Shown in pieces: positions 33,874 through 43,839 of a stretch of 64,000 nt of DNA. The stretch is from assembly GCF_039822625.1 (NCBI RefSeq), contig NZ_JBDLLG010000011.1, forward strand, positions 81,552-145,551. Reading direction: 5' to 3'. The first letter of the stretch is position 1; each line of letters starts with the position of its first letter. Origin of the DNA: Marinimicrobium locisalis. GTDB lineage: Bacteria > Pseudomonadota > Gammaproteobacteria > Pseudomonadales > Cellvibrionaceae. Below the pieces are notes generated by a model that was not told the origin of the DNA, did no database searches, and worked only from the letters and a program-made list of their open reading frames with translations. The position numbers were made by a program, and so were the translations under genes.

Positions 33874-34326
33874 ATGACCGGAATGCAATCACTGAAGCGT
33901 CAGGAAGGTGTGGGACTGATTGAGGTCTTGGTGACGGTAATGATCCTGGCGACCTCTCTTCTCGCGATGGGGGCTTTGCAGAGCCGGTCTCTGGCGTTCA
34001 ACCACAGTGCCTATCTTCGCTCCCAGGCGAATGTCCTCGCTTACGACGTCCTCGACCGGATTCGAATCAATCGAGAAAATGTAGATGATTACGACGGGTT
34101 GGCATTTGACGACGAGGCACCCAATGGCAACGCTCTCGCGGCGCAAGATATGCGAGCGTGGCTGGCACAAGCGGCTCGGTTACTGCCCGGTGGAGATGGT
34201 GAAATCGAATGCGACAATAACCTATGCACGGTGCGTTTGCGTTGGATAGAAACTGACGAACCGGAAGAGGGTGAACCCGCGGGAGAGCCCAGTTACACCG
34301 TGTTCACGTACAGCTCTCGGGTTTGA
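33874..34326 (+). CDS. pilV: Minor pilin PilV
   Basis: A 150-residue prepilin. The leader MTGMQSLKRQEGVG ends before LIEVLVTVMILATSLLAMGA, the class III cleavage site; the PilV-type segment ALQSRSLAFNHSAYLRSQAN and LDRIRIN follow. It belongs to the tip complex that starts pilus assembly. The start is ATG 33874 with AGGAG ahead, 9 bases after fimU. Its stop overlaps the ribosome site of pilW. Confidence 0.88.
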   Translation: MTGMQSLKRQEGVGLIEVLVTVMILATSLLAMGALQSRSLAFNHSAYLRSQANVLAYDVLDRIRINRENVDDYDGLAFDDEAPNGNALAAQDMRAWLAQAARLLPGGDGEIECDNNLCTVRLRWIETDEPEEGEPAGEPSYTVFTYSSRV

Positions 34327-34337
34327 GGAGGCAAAGC

Positions 34338-35369
34338 ATGATGAGAAAACAGCAGGGGTTGTCGCTCATTGAGCTCATGATCTCCTTGACTCTGGGGATT
34401 GTGCTTATGACGGGTGTCGTACAAATGTTTATAACCAGCCGTACGACGTTTACTACCCAACAAGCGGTTTCGAGAATCCAGGAGAGTGGCCGCATGGCGG
34501 TTGAATTCCTATCTCAAGACATACGTATGGCCGGGTATCGCGGATGCGCCAGCAGAGAGTCCACTCAGCAAATAGAAATGGGCATCGAACAGGATGGAGG
34601 CTACCTGTACGATTTTGATACTTCCATTAGAGGCTACTCAAGCGACGATCACCCCATGGGCGATGTCGGTGTAGCCGATGGTTCTGAAGTGCTAGTCATT
34701 CGCCGGGCGGGCAATACGTCCATGCCTATTGTTAACCCCACAGGAAACAACGCGAATATTGAAGTGGCGGTGGAAGAGGAGGACGACTGCGTAGGGGAAG
34801 TGTGTCGCGGGGATACGGTCGTGATTTCCGACTGTACCCAGGGGCGGGTGTTTCAGGTAACCAACTTCCAGAACGTCGGTGGAGGGGGTTCAAAGATCGT
34901 CCACTCTCAAGCCAACGTTGATGGCAAACCCAAGAATCTGGATTCCAAACTAGGCGGGCAGCAATTTGGCCCCGGCTCTGAGGTTCTGAAGATGAGCACC
35001 CTGACTTATTACATCGCCGACAGTGAATTCGGCGTGCCCGGTACCAGAAGTTTGTGGCGCGAACAGGACGGAGAGGCTGCGGAGCTAATCGAGGGCGTGG
35101 AAAACATGAAAGTTGGCTTCGGGGTTGACACGGATGGCGACGGTATCCCGGATGAGTATCAAGATTATAATGAAGTGGGTGACGATAATTGGGGAAATGT
35201 CCAGGCAGTGAGGGTGGCGCTTTTGATGCAAAGCCTTGAAGAGAATGTCGTCGACGAGCCGCAGCCTTACCGTTTTGACGGCGAAGATGTTGACGACGAA
35301 CGAATTGAGGATCGTCGAATGAGGCAGGTCTTTACGAGCACCGTCGGGATTCGTGGACGACTGGACTGA
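34338..35369 (+). CDS. pilW: Minor pilin PilW
   Basis: A 343-residue prepilin with the site KQQG followed by LSLIELMISLTLGIVLMTGV and the PilW segment RIQESGRMAVEFLSQDIRMA. Near the end, residues 264-272 read DTDGDGIPD, a thrombospondin/EF-like calcium loop that also occurs in PilY1 of this cluster. GGAGG at 34327-34331 supports ATG 34338; ATG 34341 is an alternative. PilW and PilX link the tip complex to PilY1. Followed by pilX after 10 bases. Confidence 0.88.
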   Translation: MMRKQQGLSLIELMISLTLGIVLMTGVVQMFITSRTTFTTQQAVSRIQESGRMAVEFLSQDIRMAGYRGCASRESTQQIEMGIEQDGGYLYDFDTSIRGYSSDDHPMGDVGVADGSEVLVIRRAGNTSMPIVNPTGNNANIEVAVEEEDDCVGEVCRGDTVVISDCTQGRVFQVTNFQNVGGGGSKIVHSQANVDGKPKNLDSKLGGQQFGPGSEVLKMSTLTYYIADSEFGVPGTRSLWREQDGEAAELIEGVENMKVGFGVDTDGDGIPDEYQDYNEVGDDNWGNVQAVRVALLMQSLEENVVDEPQPYRFDGEDVDDERIEDRRMRQVFTSTVGIRGRLD

Positions 35370-35379
35370 AGGTGAAAGC

Positions 35380-35955
35380 ATGTTGAAAACCAGTATTCAA
35401 AACAGTGCGAACGCCCAACAGGGTGCGGTTCTGATCATGGGGCTGATCATGCTCCTGTTGATGACAATTGTTGGGATGGCAGCCATTCGAGGTTCCAGTC
35501 TGCAGGAAACCATGGCGGGCAATATGCGAGAGCGCAACCTGGCGTTCCAGTCGGCGGAGGCGGCGCTTCGGGTGGGAGAGGCGCTGGTACAGGATAACAA
35601 CGTTGAAACGCTCGATTTCAGTGGTGCCACTCTGGGGTTGGAGCCAGACCTTCTGCAGCCCGGAGCGCTCCTGCCGCCAGTGGCGGGTTGGTCAGATGAG
35701 CAGTGGGAAGACAACGCTGTTCAGGCGGCGCTGGAACTTGAGAATATTCCCGAGGAACTTCGGCCACGCTATGTGGTGGAAGAGCTAACAGTACTCTCTT
35801 TTAACGCCAATAAGGCCACGGGGGGGGCGCTGGATCAGGCGGGCATTCTGCAGGGAGGCGCATTGAATATGGATTATTTTAGAGTGTCAGGTCGCGGCCA
35901 AAGTGGGTCGGGGCAGGCAGAAGTCATTGTTCAATCAACCTATAGAAAGAACTGA
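35380..35955 (+). CDS. pilX: Minor pilin PilX
   Basis: A 191-residue prepilin-like protein. The N-terminus NAQQGAVLIMGLIMLLLMTI with GMAAIRGSSLQETMAGNMRE is the PilX_N pattern; the cleavage site is QQG before AVLIM and has no Glu at position 5, as in other PilX proteins. It is needed for pilus assembly with PilW and PilY1. The start is ATG 35380 with AAGGTG ahead. pilY1 follows after 11 bases. Confidence 0.87.
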   Translation: MLKTSIQNSANAQQGAVLIMGLIMLLLMTIVGMAAIRGSSLQETMAGNMRERNLAFQSAEAALRVGEALVQDNNVETLDFSGATLGLEPDLLQPGALLPPVAGWSDEQWEDNAVQAALELENIPEELRPRYVVEELTVLSFNANKATGGALDQAGILQGGALNMDYFRVSGRGQSGSGQAEVIVQSTYRKN

Positions 35956-35966
35956 CAGGGGGCATC

Positions 35967-38900
35967 ATGGTCCGGTATTTGTTTAAAAAGAGCCTGCCTG
36001 TGGCGGCGTGGTCGCTCATGGTCGCATCCCTGTCCGTCGGCTTCAGCCACGTTGTTGCGGCAGCGGAACCCGCACAGTCCCCCTTGTTCATGTCCCAGCC
36101 GGTAAGACCGCTGGCGATGTTGAACATGTCCAATGATCATCAGCTGTTCTTCAAACTATACGATGACTATAGCGATGTTGATGAGGATGGGATCCCTGAT
36201 AACACCTACGTTCACTCTCTTTCTTACCCCTACTATGGTTACTTTGCCAGCGACGTTTGCTATACCTACCGAAACGCGCGATTTGAGCCAACCTCAGAGG
36301 CTGATGGTGACGGCTACTGTAACCAGGGTGGGAGTGGTAGCGAGTGGAGCGGCAACTTTCTGAATTGGGCGACTATGACGCGCATGGATGCCGTTCGAAA
36401 AATTCTTTACGGCGGTCTTCGGAGCACGGACACTGAAGATGAGACGGTCCTTGAGCGAGCCTTTCTGCCCAATGATGCCCACTCCTTTACAAAATATTAT
36501 AACGGAGCCGATGTTGCGCGGTTAACGCCTTTCTCAGTCACAACAGGGCTAGAAAATACCGCTGCCACTGGAATCACCTTTTGTAATACAACAGATCCGA
36601 GTAACCGAAGTCAGCTTTCGCAGAATGTTGACTCCGCCCCGCTGCTTAAGGTGGTTGAGGGCAACTATTCTTTATGGGCCAGTAACGAGCGCTGGCAGTG
36701 CCGGTGGGGGGAAAACGTTTCTGGCAACCAGGGAAAGAACGGTAATGACCCGTCGCGCTCAGGAATACATGCTTACTCGGATAGTCCCAACAAAGCGGAC
36801 GTCTCGCTTGGTCTGTCGGATTATAATGTACGGGTAAAAACGTGCGATAAGGAATACGACCGAGGTGACTGCAAGTCGTATAATGGGAGCTGGAAACCCG
36901 TTGGTTTGCTGCAGGAGAAAGGTGATAACGACAGTGTCCATTTTGGCTTGATGACGGGCTCCTATGGGAAAAACAAATCGGGCGGTGTTCTGCGAAAGAA
37001 TATTGGAAGCATTAAGGATGAAATTAACCCGGAAAATGGGGTGTTTGTCGACCCGGGCGAAGCGGAAGGTGAGAGTGTTGGCAGCATTATTCAAACCTTG
37101 GATAAACTGAGAATCTATGGATATCGGTTTGACAATGGCACTTACCACGGCACAAGTGGCAGTGACAATTGCATATGGGCAAGAAGCTCATTCGACGATG
37201 GAGACTGTACTAACTGGGGTAACCCTCAGTCAGAAATTTATTTGGAGTCGTTGCGCTACCTGGTGGGCTTGGACCCCACGCCGGCCTATAACGTTGACGA
37301 CAGTGATCGAATTGAAGGCCTGAACACGGCTTCGTGGAATGACCCAATTGGAGAGGACAATTATTGTGCGCCAGTTGGGGTGATTCAGTTTAATGCCTCT
37401 ACCAGTTCGTATGATGGCCTCGGGGCGGGCGCCGCGACGGACATCGGGTTGCCCAACGTACATACTGCCACTAAAGAAGTCGGCGACCTGGAAGGCATTA
37501 CGGGAAATCAGTACTTTGTCGGGGAAGTACTTGACTCCGAGAAGAAGGATGCTCAGGACCAGCTTTGTACCGCCAAGCTGGTAAACAGCCTCGCCAAGGT
37601 CCGAGGTACTTGCCCTGACGCCCCACGGTTGGAGGGAAGTTACCACATCGCGGGCCTGGCCAGCTATGCTCGGACTGAGGCACTCCCGATTTCCAGCTTG
37701 GCAACCACTCGAACTGAGCCGGTAACCACATACGGTGTCGCCCTGGCTCCGGCGGTACCCAGCGTGACGGTTCTAGTTCCGGGTACCGAGAACCAAACGA
37801 TTAATATTCAGCCAGCCTGTCGGGATCGGAGATTAAGCCCGCAGGGTAACTGCGCGATTGTTGACTTTAAAATTATCGAACAAGATGAAACGGGTACTGG
37901 CGATAACGTTACTCAAAGGTCGGGCAGCTTGTATGTGAACTGGGAAGACAGTGAACAGGGGGGCGATTTTGACCAGGATATGTGGGGCGTAATCGACTAC
38001 ACGCTGACTGCGGATGAGCTTTCTGTTCGAACCGAAGTGATGGCGCAATCCAGTGGCGGCCAAATGGGGTTTGGCTACATCTTAAGTGGTACCGAGGAAG
38101 AAGGCTTCAAGGTACATGCCGGGATCAATAACTATACCTACGGTACGAGCTGTACCCTGCAGCCAAATGGCCACACAAACTGTAGCTGTCGTTACTCGGG
38201 TGAACAGGGGCAATGTAATACCGATCTGTCTCGAACCAGGACAGATAATGAGGTTGTTTATGACATAAAGAATTCCAGCGCCGAGCCTCTTCGGCAGCCT
38301 TTGTATTACGCCGCAAAGTGGGGTGGCTATAAAGATGACTCGGCGACAGATACAGCGATTAGAGATTCTGACGCCGAAAACTATTACTTTGCGAGAGACC
38401 CGGTTGAGTTAAAAGTCTCCTTAGGTGAGGCGATTGATGACTTGGTGTCTGGCGTAGGGACGGCTTCTGCAGTGGCGACCAACTCGACGCGTCTACAAGA
38501 GGGGGGCTATATCTATCAGGCGCTTTTTGATAGCGATGATTGGTCTGGAGCCATTCGTGCTTTTGAAGTTCAACAGGACGTGGTTATTTCCGACGAGGCG
38601 GCTTTCTCCACTGACAGCCGGATGCAGACATCCAATGCCGGGCGTGACTTATATACTTATAGTCCTGATGATGGCGGAAAGTTAACCGATTTTACTTGGG
38701 GCTCTCTATCGGATACACAGAAAACCCTCCTAATGGACGGAGATGGTGAGGCTGTGGGAGTTAATCGCTCCCTGTGGCTTGCCGGAGATCGCTCTTTGGA
38801 GGGACAGGAAGAGTTTAGAGAGCGCGAAAGGTTATTGGGGGATGTTGTAAACTCAAGTCCGGTTTACTTGGGGGGACGAGATTACGGCTACTCGCTGCTC

Positions 38901-40331
38901 CCGGACGATCAAGGCGGAGATGAGTATGCGGATTTCGTAGAGTACAAGAGCACTCAGACGCCGACCCTGTTTGTGGGAGCCAATGACGGTATGTTGCACG
39001 CCTTTTATGCCGAAGGGCCCCAAGCGCTTAGTGAGCGGTTTGCATACGTGCCCAACGGCGTTTATTCCAAGCTAGCGAAATTGGTAGACCCGGATTACGG
39101 CCTGGCTCACCTGACCCATGAGTACACCGTGGATGGCCCGCTGGCGGTGGGCGATGCCTATGTCAATGGTGAGTGGAAAAGCGTGCTGGTTGGCACCCTT
39201 GGGGCGGGCGGAAAATCCGTATTCGCTCTTGATGTCACGTCTCCAGATGACCCGAAGCTATTGTTCGAGTTGAGTGTAAGTGAGCTGAGCGCGAAAGGTG
39301 AGCTGGGTTATGTAATGGAGCCCCCCCAAATCGCTCGCATGGCCAATGGCCGTTGGGCAATGGTCTTTGGAAATGGGGCCGATGCAGGAGCGTCTCAGTT
39401 ATTTGTCATCGACCTGGAAGATCCATTGAGCAGTTACACGCGTGTTATCGACACCGAAGCTGGGGCGGGGCTGTCCGGCGTTGCTCTGCTGGGTGATGCC
39501 TTTGGCGAAATCTATAAAGCGTATGCCGGTGATCTTAGCGGCAATATGTGGGTGTTTGATCTCTCAGGTACTAACCAGGACGGGTGGGACGTTGGTCTGG
39601 GCGGGCAGCCCTTGTTTGAAGCTAGGGATGCCGGCGGAAACGCTCAACCCATTACGGGCTCCCCGACATTAGGTTTTAACTCGCACAAGAAACATGTCAG
39701 CGAAACCTCGGATGGAGTGATTATGGTGTACTTTGGAACAGGAAAGTATTTTGATGTCGATGACAATGTTCCGGGCGCTAGCGAGCACGTTAATAGTTTT
39801 TACGCGATTGCCGACTTGGGGACGCCAATAACTTATACCGTGGGCGGTCGAGCGAATGTGTTGCATGATAAACATATGAGCGTTTCTGATGGAACGCGTA
39901 AGGTGTCGGGCGAAGGGGAAGATGGGCCGGACTGGGAGAACGGTTCGGTTAATGGCTGGTTTATGGACCTGGATTTGATTACCGGCGAGAGGGTGGTCAA
40001 TAAGCCTTTGCTGATGTTTGATCGGCTTATTTTCGCCACGGTGATTCCCTCTCAAGAGGCCTGTAAGCGTGGCGGTGAGAGCTGGCTAATGGAGCTGGAG
40101 GCGATAGGCGACCGGTACGTGGACAAAACGTTGCTCGACGAAAATAAATGGTTTGAAGACCTGATACCGGGTGATTTGACATCTACGCTGGTAGATGACA
40201 AAGAAGGCAAACTGCTGATCAATACATCTGGCGGTGAGGAGAAGGAGGAGAAAGATCTCAAGCCAGACGAGGAAGATCTAAACATTCCAGGGGACGCCTT
40301 GGGTCGCCAGTCGTGGCGCCAGCTTCAGTAA
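35967..40331 (+). CDS. pilY1: PilY1/PilC-family pilus tip adhesin
   Basis: A 1454-residue secreted protein, longer than P. aeruginosa PilY1 (about 1160). It has a signal peptide ending near VVAAAEPAQ, a calcium-type loop DVDEDGIPD at residues 70-78 and the PilC-family stretch SGNFLNWATMTRMDAVRKIL. A large variable middle contains paired Cys (CSCRYSGEQGQC), and a C-terminal beta-propeller spans about residues 950-1350 (LFVGANDGMLHAFYAEGP, VGTLGAGGKSVFALDV, YFGTGKYFDVDD). I see no clear MIDAS DxSxS, so a von Willebrand A domain is not evident. PilY1 sits at the pilus tip and acts in adhesion and surface sensing. The gene looks richer in A and T than its flanks. Confidence 0.9.
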   Translation: MVRYLFKKSLPVAAWSLMVASLSVGFSHVVAAAEPAQSPLFMSQPVRPLAMLNMSNDHQLFFKLYDDYSDVDEDGIPDNTYVHSLSYPYYGYFASDVCYTYRNARFEPTSEADGDGYCNQGGSGSEWSGNFLNWATMTRMDAVRKILYGGLRSTDTEDETVLERAFLPNDAHSFTKYYNGADVARLTPFSVTTGLENTAATGITFCNTTDPSNRSQLSQNVDSAPLLKVVEGNYSLWASNERWQCRWGENVSGNQGKNGNDPSRSGIHAYSDSPNKADVSLGLSDYNVRVKTCDKEYDRGDCKSYNGSWKPVGLLQEKGDNDSVHFGLMTGSYGKNKSGGVLRKNIGSIKDEINPENGVFVDPGEAEGESVGSIIQTLDKLRIYGYRFDNGTYHGTSGSDNCIWARSSFDDGDCTNWGNPQSEIYLESLRYLVGLDPTPAYNVDDSDRIEGLNTASWNDPIGEDNYCAPVGVIQFNASTSSYDGLGAGAATDIGLPNVHTATKEVGDLEGITGNQYFVGEVLDSEKKDAQDQLCTAKLVNSLAKVRGTCPDAPRLEGSYHIAGLASYARTEALPISSLATTRTEPVTTYGVALAPAVPSVTVLVPGTENQTINIQPACRDRRLSPQGNCAIVDFKIIEQDETGTGDNVTQRSGSLYVNWEDSEQGGDFDQDMWGVIDYTLTADELSVRTEVMAQSSGGQMGFGYILSGTEEEGFKVHAGINNYTYGTSCTLQPNGHTNCSCRYSGEQGQCNTDLSRTRTDNEVVYDIKNSSAEPLRQPLYYAAKWGGYKDDSATDTAIRDSDAENYYFARDPVELKVSLGEAIDDLVSGVGTASAVATNSTRLQEGGYIYQALFDSDDWSGAIRAFEVQQDVVISDEAAFSTDSRMQTSNAGRDLYTYSPDDGGKLTDFTWGSLSDTQKTLLMDGDGEAVGVNRSLWLAGDRSLEGQEEFRERERLLGDVVNSSPVYLGGRDYGYSLLPDDQGGDEYADFVEYKSTQTPTLFVGANDGMLHAFYAEGPQALSERFAYVPNGVYSKLAKLVDPDYGLAHLTHEYTVDGPLAVGDAYVNGEWKSVLVGTLGAGGKSVFALDVTSPDDPKLLFELSVSELSAKGELGYVMEPPQIARMANGRWAMVFGNGADAGASQLFVIDLEDPLSSYTRVIDTEAGAGLSGVALLGDAFGEIYKAYAGDLSGNMWVFDLSGTNQDGWDVGLGGQPLFEARDAGGNAQPITGSPTLGFNSHKKHVSETSDGVIMVYFGTGKYFDVDDNVPGASEHVNSFYAIADLGTPITYTVGGRANVLHDKHMSVSDGTRKVSGEGEDGPDWENGSVNGWFMDLDLITGERVVNKPLLMFDRLIFATVIPSQEACKRGGESWLMELEAIGDRYVDKTLLDENKWFEDLIPGDLTSTLVDDKEGKLLINTSGGEEKEEKDLKPDEEDLNIPGDALGRQSWRQLQ

Positions 40332-40346
40332 TTACAGAACTGCCGG

Positions 40347-40769
40347 ATGAACGTTATGAATGAACGAAATCAAAATGGGTTTACTTTAATCGAAGTCATG
40401 ATTGTAGTGGCCATTCTGGGGATTTTGGCTGCAATTGCCTACAGTTCCTATCAAAATCAGGTTATTCGGAGTAACCGCTCCGATGCGCGTGTCACGCTGA
40501 GCGATACCGCTCAGCGTCTACAGCGATGTTATACCAGCTACTCTCGGTATAACGACGACAACTGTACGGTCTATGAACAGCTTACGGAGGGGGGGGCAGC
40601 CATTGAGTCGGCGGAGGGTTATTATGAGGTTACAATCAGCGATGACACGGCGACCACCTACACTCTGACGGCGACGGCGATCGCCGCGCCTCAAACCAGT
40701 GATGATCTCTGTGATACTGAAATGACTCTAAACCATAGGGGGACTCGTAGCCCTGAGGCATGCTGGTAA
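40347..40769 (+). CDS. pilE: Minor pilin PilE
   Basis: A 140-residue prepilin with NQNG followed by FTLIEVMIVVAILGILAAIA and a short C-terminal domain with Cys pairs (QRCYTSYSRYNDDNC, LCDTEM). Length and position after pilY1 match PilE/ComP-like minor pilins of the fimU-pilVWXY1 cluster. ATG 40347 and ATG 40356 are both possible starts. Convergent with pilR, 24 bases apart. No pilY2 gene is present between pilY1 and pilE, unlike in P. aeruginosa. Confidence 0.87.
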   Translation: MNVMNERNQNGFTLIEVMIVVAILGILAAIAYSSYQNQVIRSNRSDARVTLSDTAQRLQRCYTSYSRYNDDNCTVYEQLTEGGAAIESAEGYYEVTISDDTATTYTLTATAIAAPQTSDDLCDTEMTLNHRGTRSPEACW

Positions 40770-40793
40770 CCTCAGCCTGTCTCAGGGGAAGCT

Positions 40794-42170
40794 TTAGTCG
40801 TCATCCAACCCCAATTTCTGCAACCGATACCGCAGTGACCGGAAACTAATACCCAGGTTCTTCGCAGCCTGGGTTTTGTTCCATTTGGCCTGCTCAAGCG
40901 CTTTGCACAAAATGTCCTTTTCAATCTCCTGCAGGTAGTGGTCCAAAGAGGGGTAGTCGGCGCAGCGGTCGGCGTGATCCTCATTGGCCGGCGGGGTTTC
41001 CCCCTCGGGGGGCTCAAGCGCGGTGGGCTGTTCGGGCAAGTGTAGATCGTCTTTATCAATGACCGTGCTTTCGCAAAGCGTGAAGGCGCGCTCCAGGATG
41101 TTCTCCAGTTCGCGCACGTTGCCGGGGAAGGGATACTCGCCCAGCTGTTTCATGGCCGCCTGGCTGAGTTGAGGGGTGGGGAAGTTGACCTCCTTGGCCA
41201 TTTTTTCCAGGCTGTGGCGCGCCAGCATGGGGATGTCCTCCCGGCGTTCACGCAGGGGCGGCACGCGGAGCTGGATGACGTTGAGCCGGTAGAATAAATC
41301 CTGCCTGAACCGGCCCTCCTGAACCTCTTTATCCAGCGCTTTGTGGGTGGCGCAGAGGATGCGCACATCGGTTTTTACCTCACCTTGCCCCCCTACGGGG
41401 CGGATGGCCTTTTCCTGTATTGCTCGGAGCAGTTTTACTTGCATATCCAGGGGCAAGTCGGCCACCTCATCCAGAAATAACGTACCGCCTTCGGCGGCCT
41501 GAAACAGGCCTGCCTTGTCCTGGTGGGCGCCGGTAAAGCTGCCTTTCTTGTGTCCGAAGAACTCACTTTCCATTAGTTCACGGGGGATGGCGCCACAGTT
41601 GACGGCGACGAACTGGCCGCCTGAACGTGGGCCGAGCTTGTGGATGGAGCGTGCCACCAGTTCTTTGCCCACGCCGGATTCACCCGATATGTAGACCGGC
41701 GCCTGAGAGCGCGCCAGCTTTTGGATACTGGCCACCAGGTTCTGAATGGGCTTGGATTGGCCGAGAATCGGACAGTCCTCTGGCAAGGGCGACGGAGGCA
41801 GCTGGCTGGATTGAATAGCACTTGTGACCAGGTTGCGCAGGGCAGCCAAATCCACGGGCTTGGAGACAAAGTCAAAGGCCCCGGCCTTCATGGATTCGAT
41901 GGCCAGGTCAATGCTGCCATAGGCGGTAATGACCGCTACCGGGAGTCGGGGGTAGTGTTGCTGGATATGTTCGACCAGTTCCAAGCCGTTGCCGTCGGGC
42001 AGCCTCATGTCGGTCAGGCACAGGTCGTAGTCCGTATGGTTTAACTGGGTTTTGGCTTGAGCGAGGTTCTCCACACTGTCAGCTTCCAGCCCCATGCGGC
42101 TTAAAGTGATGCTCAGCAGTTCCCGGATATCGGGTTCATCGTCAATAACCAAAACGCGGTGGTGGCTCAT
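40794..42170 (-). CDS. pilR: Sigma-54-dependent response regulator PilR
   Basis: A 458-residue NtrC-type regulator. The receiver domain (VLVIDDEPDIRELL, phospho-Asp in LCLTDMRLPDGNG) is followed by an AAA+ domain with Walker A GESGVGKE, the sigma-54 contact GAFTGA seen as KKGSFTGAHQD, and Walker B TLFLDEVADLP. A Fis-type helix-turn-helix follows at the end (KTQAAKNLGISFRSLRYRLQ). PilR activates the major pilin gene with RpoN; pilA is not in this window. The start is ATG (complement 42168-42170). It follows pilS by 52 bases. Confidence 0.93.
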   Translation of the reverse strand: MSHHRVLVIDDEPDIRELLSITLSRMGLEADSVENLAQAKTQLNHTDYDLCLTDMRLPDGNGLELVEHIQQHYPRLPVAVITAYGSIDLAIESMKAGAFDFVSKPVDLAALRNLVTSAIQSSQLPPSPLPEDCPILGQSKPIQNLVASIQKLARSQAPVYISGESGVGKELVARSIHKLGPRSGGQFVAVNCGAIPRELMESEFFGHKKGSFTGAHQDKAGLFQAAEGGTLFLDEVADLPLDMQVKLLRAIQEKAIRPVGGQGEVKTDVRILCATHKALDKEVQEGRFRQDLFYRLNVIQLRVPPLRERREDIPMLARHSLEKMAKEVNFPTPQLSQAAMKQLGEYPFPGNVRELENILERAFTLCESTVIDKDDLHLPEQPTALEPPEGETPPANEDHADRCADYPSLDHYLQEIEKDILCKALEQAKWNKTQAAKNLGISFRSLRYRLQKLGLDDD

Positions 42171-42222
42171 AATCAACCTGTTCTATGTGTGGAGCAATCT
42201 ACTAAGAAAAGGGAGCTGAAAA

Positions 42223-43839
42223 CTACAGGGCCCGTTCCGGGTGGGCTAGTTGGATGTGGAAACAGCTCAACCCCTTATCTGTACGTTGGTAGTGTATTAG
42301 AGCCTGGTTGGCTTCGCAAAGCTCCTTGCAGATATAAAGCCCCAGGCCCGACCCGGTATTCTCGGTGGTGAAAAAGGGCTCAAAGATGTGTTTTTGCTTC
42401 TCTTTCGCGATGCCCTGCCCCCAGTCGATCACACGGATATAAGGCTGTTCTTTGCGGTGGTCGATGCCCGCTTCCAGCTTGACCTTCGGTTGCCCCGTTA
42501 CCGCTTTGCTGTAGCGCAGGCCGTTGTCGCACAGGTTGGTGAGCACCTGTTGGAGCTGCCCCTTATCGAACTTGGTCACAATGTTCGGCTCGCTCAGTTC
42601 CAGGGGTAGCTCGCAAGGCTCGCTCTGAGTGAGCCGATATTCGTTTATAAACTCCGGCAGCCACTCCTCGAGCGCCAAGCGCTCCGGCTGAGCGTTGCGC
42701 CGGCGAGAGAGTTGCAGAACATTCTCAATAATTTGGTTTACACGTTTGCTGTGGCTGTCGATGATTTGCAAGAGCCGTCGGTCTCCGTCCAGAAGCTGGT
42801 CGGACTCGCCGAGCAGCTGGCTGGCGTGACTGATGGCGCCCAGGGGGTTGCGCACTTCGTGCGCGATGCTGGCGGTCAGTCGACCCAGTGAGGCCAGTTT
42901 CAGCTGCTGCGCCTGCTGGGTAATCAGGCGATGGTCCTCGACAAAGACCAGAGTCTCCTCGGTATTGTCGTCGGGGTTCAGAGCGGCAAAATTGATTTTG
43001 ACTTCGCTGTTGGCGGCATCTTCCATTGTGATTACGGATGAGGTGCGAGCATCGGCTCGCCAGCGCTCAAACTGGGTCTTCAGCGCGGGTAAGTCCTCCA
43101 GCCGTAGCGGCCGTTTCTCGGGAGAACGAATACCCAGTAGCGCGCTGGCGGAGTGATTTAACAATTCGACATTTTGCTCCCGGTTCAACACGATAATGCC
43201 GGTGCGCATTCGTTCCACGATTAGCTGTGCCAGACGCTGAAGGTGTTCCGCTTGTCTGGCCTGGGCCAGGGCCTCTTGCGTGCTGGTGCGGATCTTTCTC
43301 GCCAAATACTGAAACGTCAGGGCGGTGATAAACAGCAAGGCCCCCAGCGTCCCGGCGGAAAACAGAGTCCGGTTATCAATCGACAATAGCCACAAGCGGG
43401 CAACGCTCTCACCGATGACGGTAATGCTGGCCAGGGCGGCCAGCAGTATGGCCAGCTGTGTCGGCAAGAGCATGCCCCCGGCGGCGACCACGACCAGCAG
43501 CAGGTAGCCCAAACCGCTCAGGGCGCCGCCGCTGGCAAACATCATCAAGGCGATGGCCGCCATATCGATTACCAGCAACACAAAGGACTGCCGGTCCGAG
43601 GGCAAAAATTTCACGCGCCATAAAAGCCCCAGGGTGACGATGTTGAGGCCGGTATAGACGATGGAGGTGTATAGGAAAATATCCGGATGGTCGTTACCCA
43701 AAATGTTGGGCGCCACATCTCCCTGAAACATGAGCAGCAGCAAACTCCCCAGGAGCGTCCGGTAATAGGTATACACCCGCAGCAAGTCGTAGTTGCTGTA
43801 ACTGGAAGTCCGGTTTATGACGGGGTTAGTCAGTGGCAT
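42223..43839 (-). CDS. pilS: Sensor histidine kinase PilS
   Basis: A 538-residue kinase: six N-terminal helices (about 22-185), a PAS domain (VERMRTGIIVLNREQNVELL), the phospho-His in TASIAHEVRNPLGAISHASQ, the N box (LTNLCDNGLRYS) and the G boxes (DWGQGIAKE, TGSGLGLYICKEL). In Pseudomonas PilS senses PilA in the membrane and signals to PilR. Divergent from nadE across 100 bases that must contain both promoters; I see no sharp motif there. Confidence 0.93.
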   Translation of the reverse strand: MPLTNPVINRTSSYSNYDLLRVYTYYRTLLGSLLLLMFQGDVAPNILGNDHPDIFLYTSIVYTGLNIVTLGLLWRVKFLPSDRQSFVLLVIDMAAIALMMFASGGALSGLGYLLLVVVAAGGMLLPTQLAILLAALASITVIGESVARLWLLSIDNRTLFSAGTLGALLFITALTFQYLARKIRTSTQEALAQARQAEHLQRLAQLIVERMRTGIIVLNREQNVELLNHSASALLGIRSPEKRPLRLEDLPALKTQFERWRADARTSSVITMEDAANSEVKINFAALNPDDNTEETLVFVEDHRLITQQAQQLKLASLGRLTASIAHEVRNPLGAISHASQLLGESDQLLDGDRRLLQIIDSHSKRVNQIIENVLQLSRRRNAQPERLALEEWLPEFINEYRLTQSEPCELPLELSEPNIVTKFDKGQLQQVLTNLCDNGLRYSKAVTGQPKVKLEAGIDHRKEQPYIRVIDWGQGIAKEKQKHIFEPFFTTENTGSGLGLYICKELCEANQALIHYQRTDKGLSCFHIQLAHPERAL

